From Streptosporangiaceae bacterium NEAU-GS5 (GTDB lineage: Bacteria; Actinomycetota; Actinomycetes; Streptosporangiales; Streptosporangiaceae): a stretch of DNA of 64,000 bases. The position numbers and the translations under genes are program-made. Below, in pieces: positions 52,312 through 61,800 of this stretch (position 1 is the stretch's first letter; each line of letters opens with the position of its first letter). The stretch spans positions 17,235-81,234 of the forward strand of contig JAGFNW010000034.1 of assembly GCA_017592665.1 (NCBI GenBank), written 5' to 3'. The notes under the pieces were generated by a model that made no database searches, was not told the DNA's origin, and worked only from the letters and a program-made list of their open reading frames with translations.

Positions 52312-53712
52312 CTACGAGAGCGCGTAGCCGTAGAGCGAGCCGGCCGGTCCGGTCGCGAGCGTGCTTGCCGACTCGGGGATGACGCCCGTGTAGGACCCCT
52401 TCTTGACCTGCGTCTTCACCAGCGTCACCCGGCCGATCCCGGGCGCGGCGATCACCAGGCCCTGGCGTTCGACCGCGACGGACGCGCCGAAGTCGCTGTC
52501 GCGCGGGCCGGGCAGCAGCATGTTGTGGTTGCGGGTGAGGCCGCCCGTCTTCGTGCCGGCCAGGATCTGCACGGCCGACTCGCCGGGCACCCCGATGACC
52601 AGCTCGTCGTCGCCGTCGCCGTTGAGATCGCCGGCGGCGAGCGCGCTGCCGAACCGGTCGGAGTAGCGGGCGACGCCCTTGATGTCGGGGATGTCCTGCG
52701 TCCAGATCTCGCTGCCGATGGCCGACAGCCCGCGCTTGGTGCCGTAGAGGACGTTCACGGCGCCGTCGCCGTAGTCCATGCCGCGCACGAGCATCGACAG
52801 GTCCTCGCCGGGCACCCCGATGGCCAGGTCGTCACGTCCGTCGCCGTTGAAGTCGCCGGAGGCCAGAGCCGCGCCGAAGGAGTCCCACTTCTCGCCGAGG
52901 CCCTTCACGTTGGGGCTTTCCTGCGTGTACGGCCCGGCGTACCTGGTCTTGAGATTGATGATCGTGACCTGACCCGCGCCGAATCGCAGACCACCGTCGC
53001 CGGGCGCGCCGACCGCCAGCTCGCCGCGGCCGTCGCCGTCGAAGTCGCCGACCGCGATCGCCGCGCCGAACTGGTCGGTCGCGCCCAGTTCCTGCCCGAC
53101 CCACGACGGCGAATCCTGCGTGATCAAGGTGCCGTTCTGGTACGGCTTGGCCTTCTTCAGGCCGAAGATCCCGATTCCGCCGCCGCCCTCGATGCCCGGC
53201 GCCCCCACCACCAGCTCGTCGTCGCCGTCGCCGTCGATGTCACCGGCCGCGAGGGCGGCGCCGAACCTGTCGGTGTCCGGTTTCCTGCCGAGTCGGGTGA
53301 CGTCGAGCGTGCCGGCGAGGTGGAGGCCTTTGGCCGAGCCGTACAGGATGTGGACGACGCCGTTGCCGTCGGCGTCAGGAATGGGAGCGCCGAGGAACTC
53401 CTCCGACGCGCCGACCGCCAGGTCGTCGCAGCCGTCGCCGTTGAAGTCGCCGCGGACGAGCGAGGCGCCGAAGGAGTCGTTGAGCTCGGGCGTCTGGCCG
53501 CCGAGCCCGGCCTGGGAGAGGGTGGTCCGGCCGGCCGGGGTGAACACCGTCACGGTGCCGGCGTGCGCCTGCCCGTCGACGGGCGCGTACGGCGAGGCGA
53601 CCGCGACGAAGGGCTGACATGTGGTGGCCTGGGCGTCCGCCGATGCGGGGAGGGAAGCGATCATGGTGGGCACGGCGACCGCGGCGGCCGCGAGGAGCGC
53701 AGGGGGCCTCAT
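52312..53712 (-). CDS. Secreted FG-GAP/VCBS repeat protein (integrin-alpha-like propeller)
   Basis: Protein of 466 residues if the ATG at 53712 is used; an in-frame start at 53751 would add 13 residues before the signal peptide. A Sec signal (MRPPALLAAAAVAVPTM, cleaved near ASADA) is followed by about seven beta-propeller blades. Calcium-binding blades repeat the pattern D-x-D/N-G-D-G-x-D-D/E-L, for example FNGDGCDDLAVG, IDGDGDDELVVG and LNGDGDDELVIG. It is exported; the role is probably adhesion or binding and is otherwise unknown. Confidence 0.87.
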   Translation of the reverse strand: MRPPALLAAAAVAVPTMIASLPASADAQATTCQPFVAVASPYAPVDGQAHAGTVTVFTPAGRTTLSQAGLGGQTPELNDSFGASLVRGDFNGDGCDDLAVGASEEFLGAPIPDADGNGVVHILYGSAKGLHLAGTLDVTRLGRKPDTDRFGAALAAGDIDGDGDDELVVGAPGIEGGGGIGIFGLKKAKPYQNGTLITQDSPSWVGQELGATDQFGAAIAVGDFDGDGRGELAVGAPGDGGLRFGAGQVTIINLKTRYAGPYTQESPNVKGLGEKWDSFGAALASGDFNGDGRDDLAIGVPGEDLSMLVRGMDYGDGAVNVLYGTKRGLSAIGSEIWTQDIPDIKGVARYSDRFGSALAAGDLNGDGDDELVIGVPGESAVQILAGTKTGGLTRNHNMLLPGPRDSDFGASVAVERQGLVIAAPGIGRVTLVKTQVKKGSYTGVIPESASTLATGPAGSLYGYALS

Positions 53713-53780
53713 GCTTCCGATGGTCCCCATCGATCCGGACACCCGGCTCACAAGCGCATGAACACCCCGCGACCAGCGGA

Positions 53781-55256
53781 TTAGCTTTCAGCTCGGGGTT
53801 TGGCGGGATTCAACGGCGGGGCGCCGACCGCGCAGTGGACGCGGCACTCGGGCTCCTCGATCGGCTCCGGCGTGACGAGCACGTTGCCGGTGATCGTCAC
53901 GAAGGACAGCAGCGCCGCCGCCGCCAGCATCCCCGCGCTGAGCAGCATGGCCAGGTGGAAGCCGCTGGTGAACAGGGCCGGCGAGGCGTACGCGTCGCCG
54001 GTCAGGCCGACCAGCGGCGGGATGGCCGCCACGGCCAGCAGGCCGCCCGTGCGGGCCACCATGTTGTTGATGCCGCTGGCCACGCCTGCGAACCGCTCCT
54101 CGGCCGTGGCGAGCACGGTCGCCGTCAGCGGCGCGACCGTGGCCGACAGGCCGAGGCCGAACACCAGCGCGGCCGGCAGCACGTCCTTGACGTAGGAGGC
54201 GTCGGCGCCGATGCGCGACATGAGCAGCAGGCCGCCCGTGCACAGCAGCAGGCCGATCGTCATGGGCAGCCGCGGGCCGATCTGCTTGGCCAGTTCGCCG
54301 GAGCGGGCCGACAGCAGCAGCATGAGGATCGTGACGGGCAGCATGGCCGAGCCCGCGAGGATCGGCGAGAAGCCGGCCGACACCTGAAGCTGGACGACGA
54401 GCAGGAAGAACACCACGCCCATCGCCGCGTACATGATCAGTGTCACGACGTTGATCGAGGTGAACACCCGCGAGGTGAAGATCCCCACAGGGATGAGCGG
54501 GTAGACGTGGTTGTGCCGCCGCGACAGCCGTACCTCCCAGACCACGAAGGCGGCGGCGAGCGCCACGCCGGCGATCAGCGCGACGCGCATCTCGATCAGG
54601 CCGTAGGTGATGCCGGCCAGCGCGGCCGCGGCCAGCACCGAGCCGAGAATGTCGAAGCTGCCTTCCTCGCCCTCGTCCCTGGTCTCCGGGACGTGCCGGG
54701 CCGAGATCAGGATCACGGCGGCGGCCATCGGCAGGTTGATCAGGAAGACCCAGCGCCAGCCGGCCGTCTCGACCAGCCAGCCGCCGACCAGCGGGCCGAT
54801 CGCCGCCGCGACGCCGCCGAAACCGGACCACGCGCCGACCGCGCGCGGCCGGTCGTCGGGCCGGAACGACGCCTGAATGATCGCCAGGGAGCCGGGGGTC
54901 AGCAGCGCGCCGCCGATGCCCTGCAAGGCGCGTGCCACGATCAGCACGCCGATGTTGGGCGCCAGCCCGCACAGGGCGGACGCGATCGCGAACCAGACGA
55001 CGCCGATCATGAACACCCGGCGCCGGCCGTAGCGGTCGCCGAGCGAGCCGCCGAGAAGGATGAAGCCGGCGAGGGTCAGGGTGTAGGCGTTGACGGTCCA
55101 TTGGAGGCCGGACATGCCCGCGCCGAGGTCTTCACCGAGCTTGGGAAGGGCGACGTTGACCACGGTGCCGTCGATCATCGCCATCCCCGACCCGAGGACG
55201 GTGGTCAGCAGAACCCATCGCCCGGGGGACGATCTCAGCGCGATTGTCTGGGCCAT
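53781..55256 (-). CDS. MFS drug exporter, DHA2 (EmrB/QacA) family
   Basis: Protein of 491 residues with 14 predicted membrane helices. Family motifs: MAMIDGTVVNVALPKLG (helix 1), LGDRYGRRRVFMIG (motif A) and ARALQGIGGALLTPGSLAII (motif C region). It would export small hydrophobic drugs with proton antiport. It stands 30 nt upstream of the PhoD gene on the same strand. Confidence 0.9.
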   Translation of the reverse strand: MAQTIALRSSPGRWVLLTTVLGSGMAMIDGTVVNVALPKLGEDLGAGMSGLQWTVNAYTLTLAGFILLGGSLGDRYGRRRVFMIGVVWFAIASALCGLAPNIGVLIVARALQGIGGALLTPGSLAIIQASFRPDDRPRAVGAWSGFGGVAAAIGPLVGGWLVETAGWRWVFLINLPMAAAVILISARHVPETRDEGEEGSFDILGSVLAAAALAGITYGLIEMRVALIAGVALAAAFVVWEVRLSRRHNHVYPLIPVGIFTSRVFTSINVVTLIMYAAMGVVFFLLVVQLQVSAGFSPILAGSAMLPVTILMLLLSARSGELAKQIGPRLPMTIGLLLCTGGLLLMSRIGADASYVKDVLPAALVFGLGLSATVAPLTATVLATAEERFAGVASGINNMVARTGGLLAVAAIPPLVGLTGDAYASPALFTSGFHLAMLLSAGMLAAAALLSFVTITGNVLVTPEPIEEPECRVHCAVGAPPLNPAKPRAES

Positions 55257-55286
55257 ACCCCGTACCTTACGGCCGGTTGAGAGCGG

Positions 55287-56828
55287 TCAGGCGAGGGACG
55301 AGTGGCCGTTGGGGATGGTGAAGGTTGCGGAGGGCTTGTCCTTGGCGCCGCGGCGGGTGACGTAGTCGAGGGTGCGGAATTCGGCTTTCAGGTCGTCCTG
55401 GGTGACGCGGACCATGATGAAGCCCCGGCGCTGGTCGATGTAGGCCAGGTGAGGGTTCTCGCGGCGGAGCGTGGCCACCCGGGCGGCGTCGCGATAGCCG
55501 TCGCCGTCGCTGGAGATGGACGAGGTGACCAGCTCGACGGCGACCTGCGGCGAGGACGGGTCGTCGAAGTCCGGCTTGAGGTCGGCCGCGTTGTGCATGT
55601 GGGCGTCGCCGGTCAGCACGACGGGGTTGGCCGCCCCGGTGGCGCGGATCCCGTTGAGCAGCGCCCGGCGCTCGGCCGCGTAGCCGTCCCAGGAGTCCAT
55701 GTTGAGCTCCTTGCCCGGCCCTGCCTTGAAGTCGCGCTGCGCCATGATGACCTGCTGGCCGATCAGATTCCAGCGCGCCCTCGACTGGGTGAGGCCGTCG
55801 AGCAGCCAGCGGTGCTGGCCGGCGCCGAGGATGGTGCGGGTCGGGCGCAGCCGCTCGTCGCAGCCGGCCCGGTCGCCGTCGTCGCAGGCCTGGTCGTCGC
55901 GGAACTGCCGGGTGTCGAGCAGGTGGAACTGGGCGAGCGTGCCCCAGGCGATCCTGCGGTTGATCCGGATGGTGTCGCCGTGCGGGATGCTGCCCCGGCG
56001 CAGCGGCATGTTCTCGTAGTAGGCCTGGAATCCGTAGGCGCGGCGCTGCGCGAAGTCGGGCGCGTCGGTGCTGGAGACCATGTTGGCCCAGTTGTTCTCG
56101 ATCTCGTGGTCGTCGAAGGCGACCAGCCAGGGCGCGGCGCGGTGGGCCGCCTGCAGGTCGGGATCGCTCTTGTACTGGGCGTGCCGCACCCGGTAGTCGG
56201 CCAGCGTCTGGCACTTGGCCCCGGCGTGCTCGCGTGGCGCGCCGCTGATGGCCGTGTAGCCCATCGGCTGGTATTCGTACATGTAGTCGCCGAGGTGGAC
56301 GACGAGGTCGGGCTCCTGCTCGGCCAGCCGCTGGTAGGCGGTGAAGTAGCCGTGCTCGTAGTTGGCGCAGGCGGCCACGGCGAACGACAGCGGCGACAGG
56401 CCGGCCGGGGCCGTGCGGGTACGGGCCGTGGGCGACACCTGGCCTTCGACGCGGAATCGGTAGAAGTATTCGCGCCCCGGCTGGAGGCCGTCGACCTCGA
56501 CGTGGACGCTGTGGGCCTGTTCGGGGCGCGCGGTGGCGGTGCCGGAGCGCACGACGGTCTTGAAGGCCTCGTCGGCGGCCAGCTGCCAGTCGACGTCGTA
56601 CGCGCGGGACGGCATGCCGCCACGCCCATCGGGGACGAGCGGATCGGTGACGAGTCGGGTCCACAGGACGATTCCGCCGGGAAGCGGATCGCCCGAGGCG
56701 ATGCCGACGGCGAACGGGTCACGCGCCAGCGATCGGCTGCGCATGGCCGGAGCGGGGATGAGGCCGGGGGTCAGCGCGGTGGCCGCGACGGCGGACAGGA
56801 ACACTCTTCGTGACGCATTCGTCTGCAC
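55287..56828 (-). CDS. phoD: Alkaline phosphatase D, Tat-exported
   Basis: Protein of 513 residues. A twin-arginine signal (SRRVFLSAVAATAL) lies at the N-terminus, then the PhoD N-terminal beta domain (about 40-135) and the metallophosphatase domain with HLGDYMYEYQ, AFDDHEIENNW and VVLTGDAHMHNAADL. It releases phosphate from phospho-mono/diesters outside the cell, with iron and calcium cofactors in characterised members. Confidence 0.93.
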   Translation of the reverse strand: MQTNASRRVFLSAVAATALTPGLIPAPAMRSRSLARDPFAVGIASGDPLPGGIVLWTRLVTDPLVPDGRGGMPSRAYDVDWQLAADEAFKTVVRSGTATARPEQAHSVHVEVDGLQPGREYFYRFRVEGQVSPTARTRTAPAGLSPLSFAVAACANYEHGYFTAYQRLAEQEPDLVVHLGDYMYEYQPMGYTAISGAPREHAGAKCQTLADYRVRHAQYKSDPDLQAAHRAAPWLVAFDDHEIENNWANMVSSTDAPDFAQRRAYGFQAYYENMPLRRGSIPHGDTIRINRRIAWGTLAQFHLLDTRQFRDDQACDDGDRAGCDERLRPTRTILGAGQHRWLLDGLTQSRARWNLIGQQVIMAQRDFKAGPGKELNMDSWDGYAAERRALLNGIRATGAANPVVLTGDAHMHNAADLKPDFDDPSSPQVAVELVTSSISSDGDGYRDAARVATLRRENPHLAYIDQRRGFIMVRVTQDDLKAEFRTLDYVTRRGAKDKPSATFTIPNGHSSLA

Positions 56829-56946
56829 ACTGCCATCGGACAGGACCCGGTTTACAGTCTTCCTTTACAGCCCCGACCTGGGCGAAAACCGGAAATGAAC
56901 AATAGTTGCCAGGTCAGCGCCACTACCCACGGCGTCTGAACGCCTG

Positions 56947-59502
56947 TCAAATGTCCGGCGTCCGTAAGGCGTCGAGGAGCCATTCGGCGCGTTCGGCGCC
57001 TTCTTCGTCACCGACCGCGAGAAACCCGTCGCGCGCCGCGGCCGCGCGTGTGAGCGCCTCGGGCTGGCGGTCGAGGGCGGCGAGCGTCCGCGCCTCCTCC
57101 CACGCGGTGGCCGCGTCGTCCCAGCGCGGGTCGTCGAGCTCGCGCGCCGCCTCGCGTACCGCCACGAACCGGTCGAGGCTCTCCGCGTACGCGCCCGACC
57201 ACCGCAGCGAGGCGGCCGAACGGCGCAGCGCCCGCACGCGCCCGTCGCGGTCGCCCGCCTCGGCGTACAAGATCGCGGCGGCCTCGAAGGCCTGGGCGGC
57301 CTCGGCGTCGCGGTCCAGCTGATCGAGGATGGCGGCGGACTGTTCGTGGGCACGGCCCCGATCCCAGGGCTCGGGCTGGTCCCGCGCCACGACGGCGAGG
57401 TCGGCCAGCGCCGCCTCGTGCTCGCCGAGCTCGGCCGCGGCACGCCCGCGCACCGACAGCAGGGCCAGCCGCCGCTCCGGCTCGTCCAGTACGGCCAGGG
57501 CCTCCTCGGCCGCCTCCGCCGCGTCCAGCGGGCGGCCCGTCATCAGATACGCCTCGCCCAGCTCGAGCCGGGCGAGGGCGGCCCGGCCGGCGTCGCCGAC
57601 GGCCGTGAACAGGGCGACGGCCTCGATCAGGTCTTCGGCGCCCTCGCCGCCTCGGCCGAGCCGCACCAGAAGCTCGCCGCGGCAGGCGTGGGCGGTGGCG
57701 CGCGTGTCGAGGTCGCCGCGCGGCAGCAGGGCCACGGCCTCCCCGTAGGCGGCAAGCACCTCTTCGGGGTCGAACTCGTCCTGGGTGAGCAGCTGGCCGT
57801 AGAGGAGCGCGGCACGGGCCAGCGAGTCGCGGTCGCCGGCCGCGCGGAGCGCCTCGCGCGCCGCGGCGGCGACCGGCAGCGCGGCCTCCAGCCGTCCCAC
57901 CGACTCCAGCAGGTTGGCGCGGAGCAGCAGCAGCTCCCCGTCAGCGGCGTCGGCACCGGCCTCTGCATCGGCGTCGGCGAGCAGGGCGAGCGCGTCGTCG
58001 AGCCGCCCTTCGATGGCCAGGGCCTGCGCCAGCCGGGACAGCGCGGCCGTGGCGTATCGCGCGTCGTCCTTGAGCGCTGCGAGGGACGCCTCCACCAGCG
58101 GCAGCCCCTCGGCGGCCCGGCCGATCCGGCAGTAGACGAGCCCGAGCCGGCCGAGCGCGGCCTGGTGACGGGCCTCGTCGCCGGCCGACCGATGCAGGTC
58201 GGCGGCCCGCGCCCACTCGGCGGCGGCGCCCTCGAGATCCCCGCGTACGGCCACGGCCAGCCCGCGCCCGTCGGCCCGCCGGGCTGGAAGACGACCGGGG
58301 AACCGCTGGTCGAACCGCTCCCACGCGGCCAGCGCACGGTCGACGTCGCCGGACGTCCAGGCGGCCTCGGCGAGGTCCATCAGCTCCTCGGCGGTCTCCG
58401 CGGCCAGCGGAGGCGGCGTGACGATCACGCGCTTGGCGTGCGGCGACAGCGGCAGGAAGCCCGCCAGCGGTCCGGCCGCGAGCCGTTCCTCGACCCGCCT
58501 GCCCTGCTCGTCCGTGCCGTTGCGCCGGTCGAACCTGGCCGCGGTGGCGCGCGCCCGGGCCGCCAGCTCCTCCCCCAGCGCCTCGTCGTCCACCGAGGCG
58601 TGCCCCGACTCGGCGACCCGGCGCAACAGCAGGGCGGCCGCGGAGGCGAAGGTCATGTCGGCGCGCGGGCTCGGCGCCTGCTCGAGGAGCGGCAGCTCGG
58701 CCCGCAGGATCTCAAGGCCGCGTGCCTCGTTGCCGGTCAGCGCGCAGAACTCCAGGTGGGCCGCGAGATCCTCGACGTAGGCCGGCCGGCCGCGCATGAT
58801 CCGGTAGGCCCTGCGGTGTGCGGCCGTCGCCTCGGCCGTCCGGCCCGTGCGCACGTACGGCACGAGCAGCGCGGTCAGGATGCCCTGCGGCTGCTCGGCG
58901 CAGGTCAGCGTGCCGGCGACGATGGGGGCCGCCAGTTCGACGGCGACCGCGTCACGCCGGCGCGAGGCCAGGAACTCGACCTGCCCGGTCGGGTCGCACC
59001 CCTCGCAGTCGGACAGGCGGCCGCTCGGCTCGGTCCGCCAGCGGGTGAACCAGTCGTCCGCGGACGGGTCTCCCACGTGCTGCGCCACGCGGCAGCGGTA
59101 GGCGTAGATCACCTGGAGGCCCTGGCCGGCCTCGCGGTAGCGGCGTTCCATGTCGTCGAGGGCGTCGTACGCGCGGGCGAGCGGCACCTCGGGGAACTTG
59201 GTCAGCCCGCCCACGATCCACTTGAAGTGCCACAGCAGCGTCAGCATCCGCAGCTCGCCGAATGCGGCCGGCTCGGCGTCGAATTCGGCCAGGCAGCGCG
59301 AGAACGTGGCGAACGACTTGGCGGGCTCGGCGCCGTAGGTGTAGCACTCGGTCAGCTCCATGCGCGCGTCGAAGGCCGCCATGTCGTCGGCGGCCGACTC
59401 CGCCAGCCGCAGCGCGCCCTCGACCAGCACGGTCCTGGCCTCGCCGTACGGCATGTCCCGTGCCTGCGCCAAAAGCGCCTCGACGTCTTTCATGTCCGCC
59501 AC
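56947..59502 (-). CDS. Large helical-repeat (TPR-like) protein
   Basis: Protein of 851 residues, predicted almost wholly alpha-helical, with many TPR-like helix pairs in the C-terminal half (for example LGLVYCRIGRAAEGLPLVEA and LGEAYLMTGRPLDAAEAAEE). No catalytic domain is seen. The GTG at 59502 is chosen because AGGGAG lies 7 nt upstream, inside the end of the HSP90-like gene; ATG 59493 is an alternative. The stops and starts are 4 nt apart, so it is probably a co-translated partner of the HSP90-like chaperone. Confidence 0.85.
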   Translation of the reverse strand: MADMKDVEALLAQARDMPYGEARTVLVEGALRLAESAADDMAAFDARMELTECYTYGAEPAKSFATFSRCLAEFDAEPAAFGELRMLTLLWHFKWIVGGLTKFPEVPLARAYDALDDMERRYREAGQGLQVIYAYRCRVAQHVGDPSADDWFTRWRTEPSGRLSDCEGCDPTGQVEFLASRRRDAVAVELAAPIVAGTLTCAEQPQGILTALLVPYVRTGRTAEATAAHRRAYRIMRGRPAYVEDLAAHLEFCALTGNEARGLEILRAELPLLEQAPSPRADMTFASAAALLLRRVAESGHASVDDEALGEELAARARATAARFDRRNGTDEQGRRVEERLAAGPLAGFLPLSPHAKRVIVTPPPLAAETAEELMDLAEAAWTSGDVDRALAAWERFDQRFPGRLPARRADGRGLAVAVRGDLEGAAAEWARAADLHRSAGDEARHQAALGRLGLVYCRIGRAAEGLPLVEASLAALKDDARYATAALSRLAQALAIEGRLDDALALLADADAEAGADAADGELLLLRANLLESVGRLEAALPVAAAAREALRAAGDRDSLARAALLYGQLLTQDEFDPEEVLAAYGEAVALLPRGDLDTRATAHACRGELLVRLGRGGEGAEDLIEAVALFTAVGDAGRAALARLELGEAYLMTGRPLDAAEAAEEALAVLDEPERRLALLSVRGRAAAELGEHEAALADLAVVARDQPEPWDRGRAHEQSAAILDQLDRDAEAAQAFEAAAILYAEAGDRDGRVRALRRSAASLRWSGAYAESLDRFVAVREAARELDDPRWDDAATAWEEARTLAALDRQPEALTRAAAARDGFLAVGDEEGAERAEWLLDALRTPDI

Positions 59503-59506
59503 GCGA

Positions 59507-61450
59507 TCACTCCCTCCCCAGCACTGCCCAGTCGAGCAGCCCGAGGAACGAACGGTTGAGCGCGGCCGTGTCGGCGGCGCGCAGAGGATGGCGGCCGTGG
59601 AGCAGGGCCAGGCCGTACAGGGCCTCGACGGCCGCGCCGGCGAGGCCGGGGTCCGCGATCGCGGTGATGCGCCGGACCAGCGGATTGCGGTGGTTGAGCA
59701 CCAGGCGAGGGCGCTGCGCGCCTTCGAAGGTGACGCGTTCGAGCGCGCCGAGCACATCGGCCCACAGCTCGTCGCCGGCCTCCTTGGCCGCGCGCAGCTC
59801 GGCCTGATGGGACGCGGCCCGGCTGGTCAGATAGAGCGCCGGCAGCGACGCCGGGTCGAAGTCGCGCAGCACGGCCTCGCACCCGAGCGGGTCGAGCACG
59901 CGGCCCGCCCCCCGCAGGAACGGCTGCAGCCTCAGCTCGGTGTCCGCGTCGACCGGGGTGAGGCGGGTGGACAGCTCGGCCGGGTCGAGCCGCGGGATCC
60001 GGCCGGCGCCGAGCCGGGGCAGCCGGTCGATGATCTCGGCGTCGTAGACGTAGCCGCCGTTGAGCAGCCCGACCCCCTGCGCCCCGGAAACGCCGGACAG
60101 CTGGCGGAACTCGTCGACGTCGGAGGTGAAGCGCCCGTCGGGGTGGCGCCGCCGGAACTCCGCGAGCGTCATCGGCCCGTCGCTGGTCTCGAAGTCGAGC
60201 CACTGGTCGACCAGCCGCAGCAGGTCGTCGTCGTGCAGGGCGAGCGCCTTGACGCCCAGGTGGTGCAGCCGGAGGAACGCGCGCAGCCGGGCCGGATCGG
60301 TTTCGGCCAGCCTGACCAGCCACTCGCGCAGCCGGTCACCGAGCGCGGCGCGCGTATGCTCGAGCAGGTCGTCCTCGTAGAGCGCCTCGCGGCTCGCGGT
60401 CGGCCGCAGCTCGGTCGCGTCGACCACGCAGCGGACGAAGAACGCCCACTCCGGCAGCACGCCGTCGGCGCTCTCGGCCAGCAGCATCCGCTTGAGGTAG
60501 ACGCGGTGCCCGGCGCGCGCCGCCGGATTGGCCGCATGCGGCAGGACGAAGGCCACGCCGGTCAGGCCCGCCTCCGGCACGGCGAGGTCGATCACGTCGA
60601 ACGCGGTGAACCCGAACAGCTCCCGGCCGTAGGCCACGAGCGCTGCCCTGCGCTCGTCCGGCGTCCGATAAGCCCGGCTCCACGGCGGCCCGTCGCCGGA
60701 GACGACGACGCCGTCGACGGTGACCGTCATCGGCAGCAGCGAGCCGTAGAGGCGGGCCAGCTCGCGCACGGTCCGCGGGGTGGCCCACTCCGCGGCGTCG
60801 CGGCGCGGGACCAGCGTCACCGTGGTCCCCGGCTCATCCCTTTCCCGTACGGCTTTCGCCACCTGATAACTGCCGTCCGACCGGCCGACCCAGCTCACAG
60901 TGGGCCCGCCGAGCGCCGAACGCGTCTCGACCCGGATCTCGTCGGCCACCAGGAACCCCGACAGCAGCCCGATGCCGAACTGCCCGAGAAACTCGTGCCG
61001 CGCGAATCCCAGCTCGTCGCGCTTGGACGAGCGGCCGATGGTGGCCAGCAGCGTGTGAACCTCATCCTCCGTCAGGCCGACCCCCGTGTCATAAACCGTG
61101 ATCGCCCCGCCTACCCCACTCCCCGCTTCACCGCCGACCCCACTCCCGACCTCAGCACCGCCCCCGCTCCCGCCCCCACTCCCGACCTCACCGCCGCCCT
61201 CGCTCCCGCTCTTGACCCCACTCCCGACCTCACCCCCGCCCCCACTCCCGGCCCCGCCGCCGACCCCACCGCCGACCTCGATCGTCACGGCCGGGCTGAA
61301 ACCGCCACCCCGCGCGGTGATCGCGTCGCAGGCGTTCTGCAGCAATTCGCGCACATAGACCCGAGGGCTGGAATAGAGGTGTCTGCTCAGCAGATCGACC
61401 ACACCGCGCAGATCAACCTGAAATGCCCTATTCCCCGTGAAGTCCGACAC
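59507..61450 (-). CDS. HSP90-family chaperone (HtpG-like) with Gly-rich insertion
   Basis: Protein of 647 residues. The GHKL ATPase domain shows RELLQNACDAI (Glu and Asn of the N-box), DTGVGLT (the D-x-G-x-G motif) and GQFGIGLLSGF. The middle and C-terminal HSP90 domains follow. A low-complexity insertion of about 57 residues (59-115), made of Gly/Ser/Val/Glu repeats, splits the strand before DTGVGLT. The GTG start at 61450 follows AAGG. The TPR-like gene is directly downstream, recalling eukaryotic HSP90-TPR pairing. Confidence 0.87.
   Translation of the reverse strand: MSDFTGNRAFQVDLRGVVDLLSRHLYSSPRVYVRELLQNACDAITARGGGFSPAVTIEVGGGVGGGAGSGGGGEVGSGVKSGSEGGGEVGSGGGSGGGAEVGSGVGGEAGSGVGGAITVYDTGVGLTEDEVHTLLATIGRSSKRDELGFARHEFLGQFGIGLLSGFLVADEIRVETRSALGGPTVSWVGRSDGSYQVAKAVRERDEPGTTVTLVPRRDAAEWATPRTVRELARLYGSLLPMTVTVDGVVVSGDGPPWSRAYRTPDERRAALVAYGRELFGFTAFDVIDLAVPEAGLTGVAFVLPHAANPAARAGHRVYLKRMLLAESADGVLPEWAFFVRCVVDATELRPTASREALYEDDLLEHTRAALGDRLREWLVRLAETDPARLRAFLRLHHLGVKALALHDDDLLRLVDQWLDFETSDGPMTLAEFRRRHPDGRFTSDVDEFRQLSGVSGAQGVGLLNGGYVYDAEIIDRLPRLGAGRIPRLDPAELSTRLTPVDADTELRLQPFLRGAGRVLDPLGCEAVLRDFDPASLPALYLTSRAASHQAELRAAKEAGDELWADVLGALERVTFEGAQRPRLVLNHRNPLVRRITAIADPGLAGAAVEALYGLALLHGRHPLRAADTAALNRSFLGLLDWAVLGRE
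61106..61276. repeat. Low-complexity repeat in the HSP90-like gene
   Basis: Imperfect tandem repeats built on C-rich units (plus strand CCCACTCCCGACCTC, seen several times) encode the Gly/Ser/Val/Glu insertion. The unit lengths are multiples of three, so the frame is kept, as expected for slippage-driven expansion in a coding region. Confidence 0.7.
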
Positions 61451-61800
61451 GAGGGTTCACCTTAGTGCCGCGATCGACAATCCTGCCCCAAAGGAGCCAC
61501 GCCAGAGTGGCGCATCACACGTCAGAGCCCTCCCACTTCCCCGCGAGTCCAAGACCAGACACAAAGGGCCAGGACGACGACACACAACGCGCACGCCATA
61601 CCTCTACGCCAAGCATTCCGCGGCCCCGAGCAACCCAACCCGACCCCACAGCACACCCGCATCCTACGGAGTATCGAAAAAATCTTCGAAAATCTTTATC
61701 CGAATGCCCGATAAAAGTCGTTTGTCGTTCGTGTATACGGCCGACTTGAGAGACAATTGAGCCAGCTGTTACCCCAGGGAGAAAGAGAGGAGAGCCCGAA
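61451..61800. promoter_or_regulatory. Divergent intergenic region, HSP90-like gene / DUF222-HNH gene
   Basis: A 350-bp region without a supportable gene. An AT-rich stretch (about 61668-61735, including AAAAAATCTTCGAAAATC) stands out from the GC-rich surroundings and probably holds promoters for one or both directions. No HAIR or CIRCE element is seen for the chaperone gene. Confidence 0.5.

Noticed and set aside
56851..56870. Two TTTACAG repeats upstream of phoD as a PHO box
   Set aside because: Spacing is 13 bp instead of 11 and the sequence does not match the GTTCACC-type consensus.
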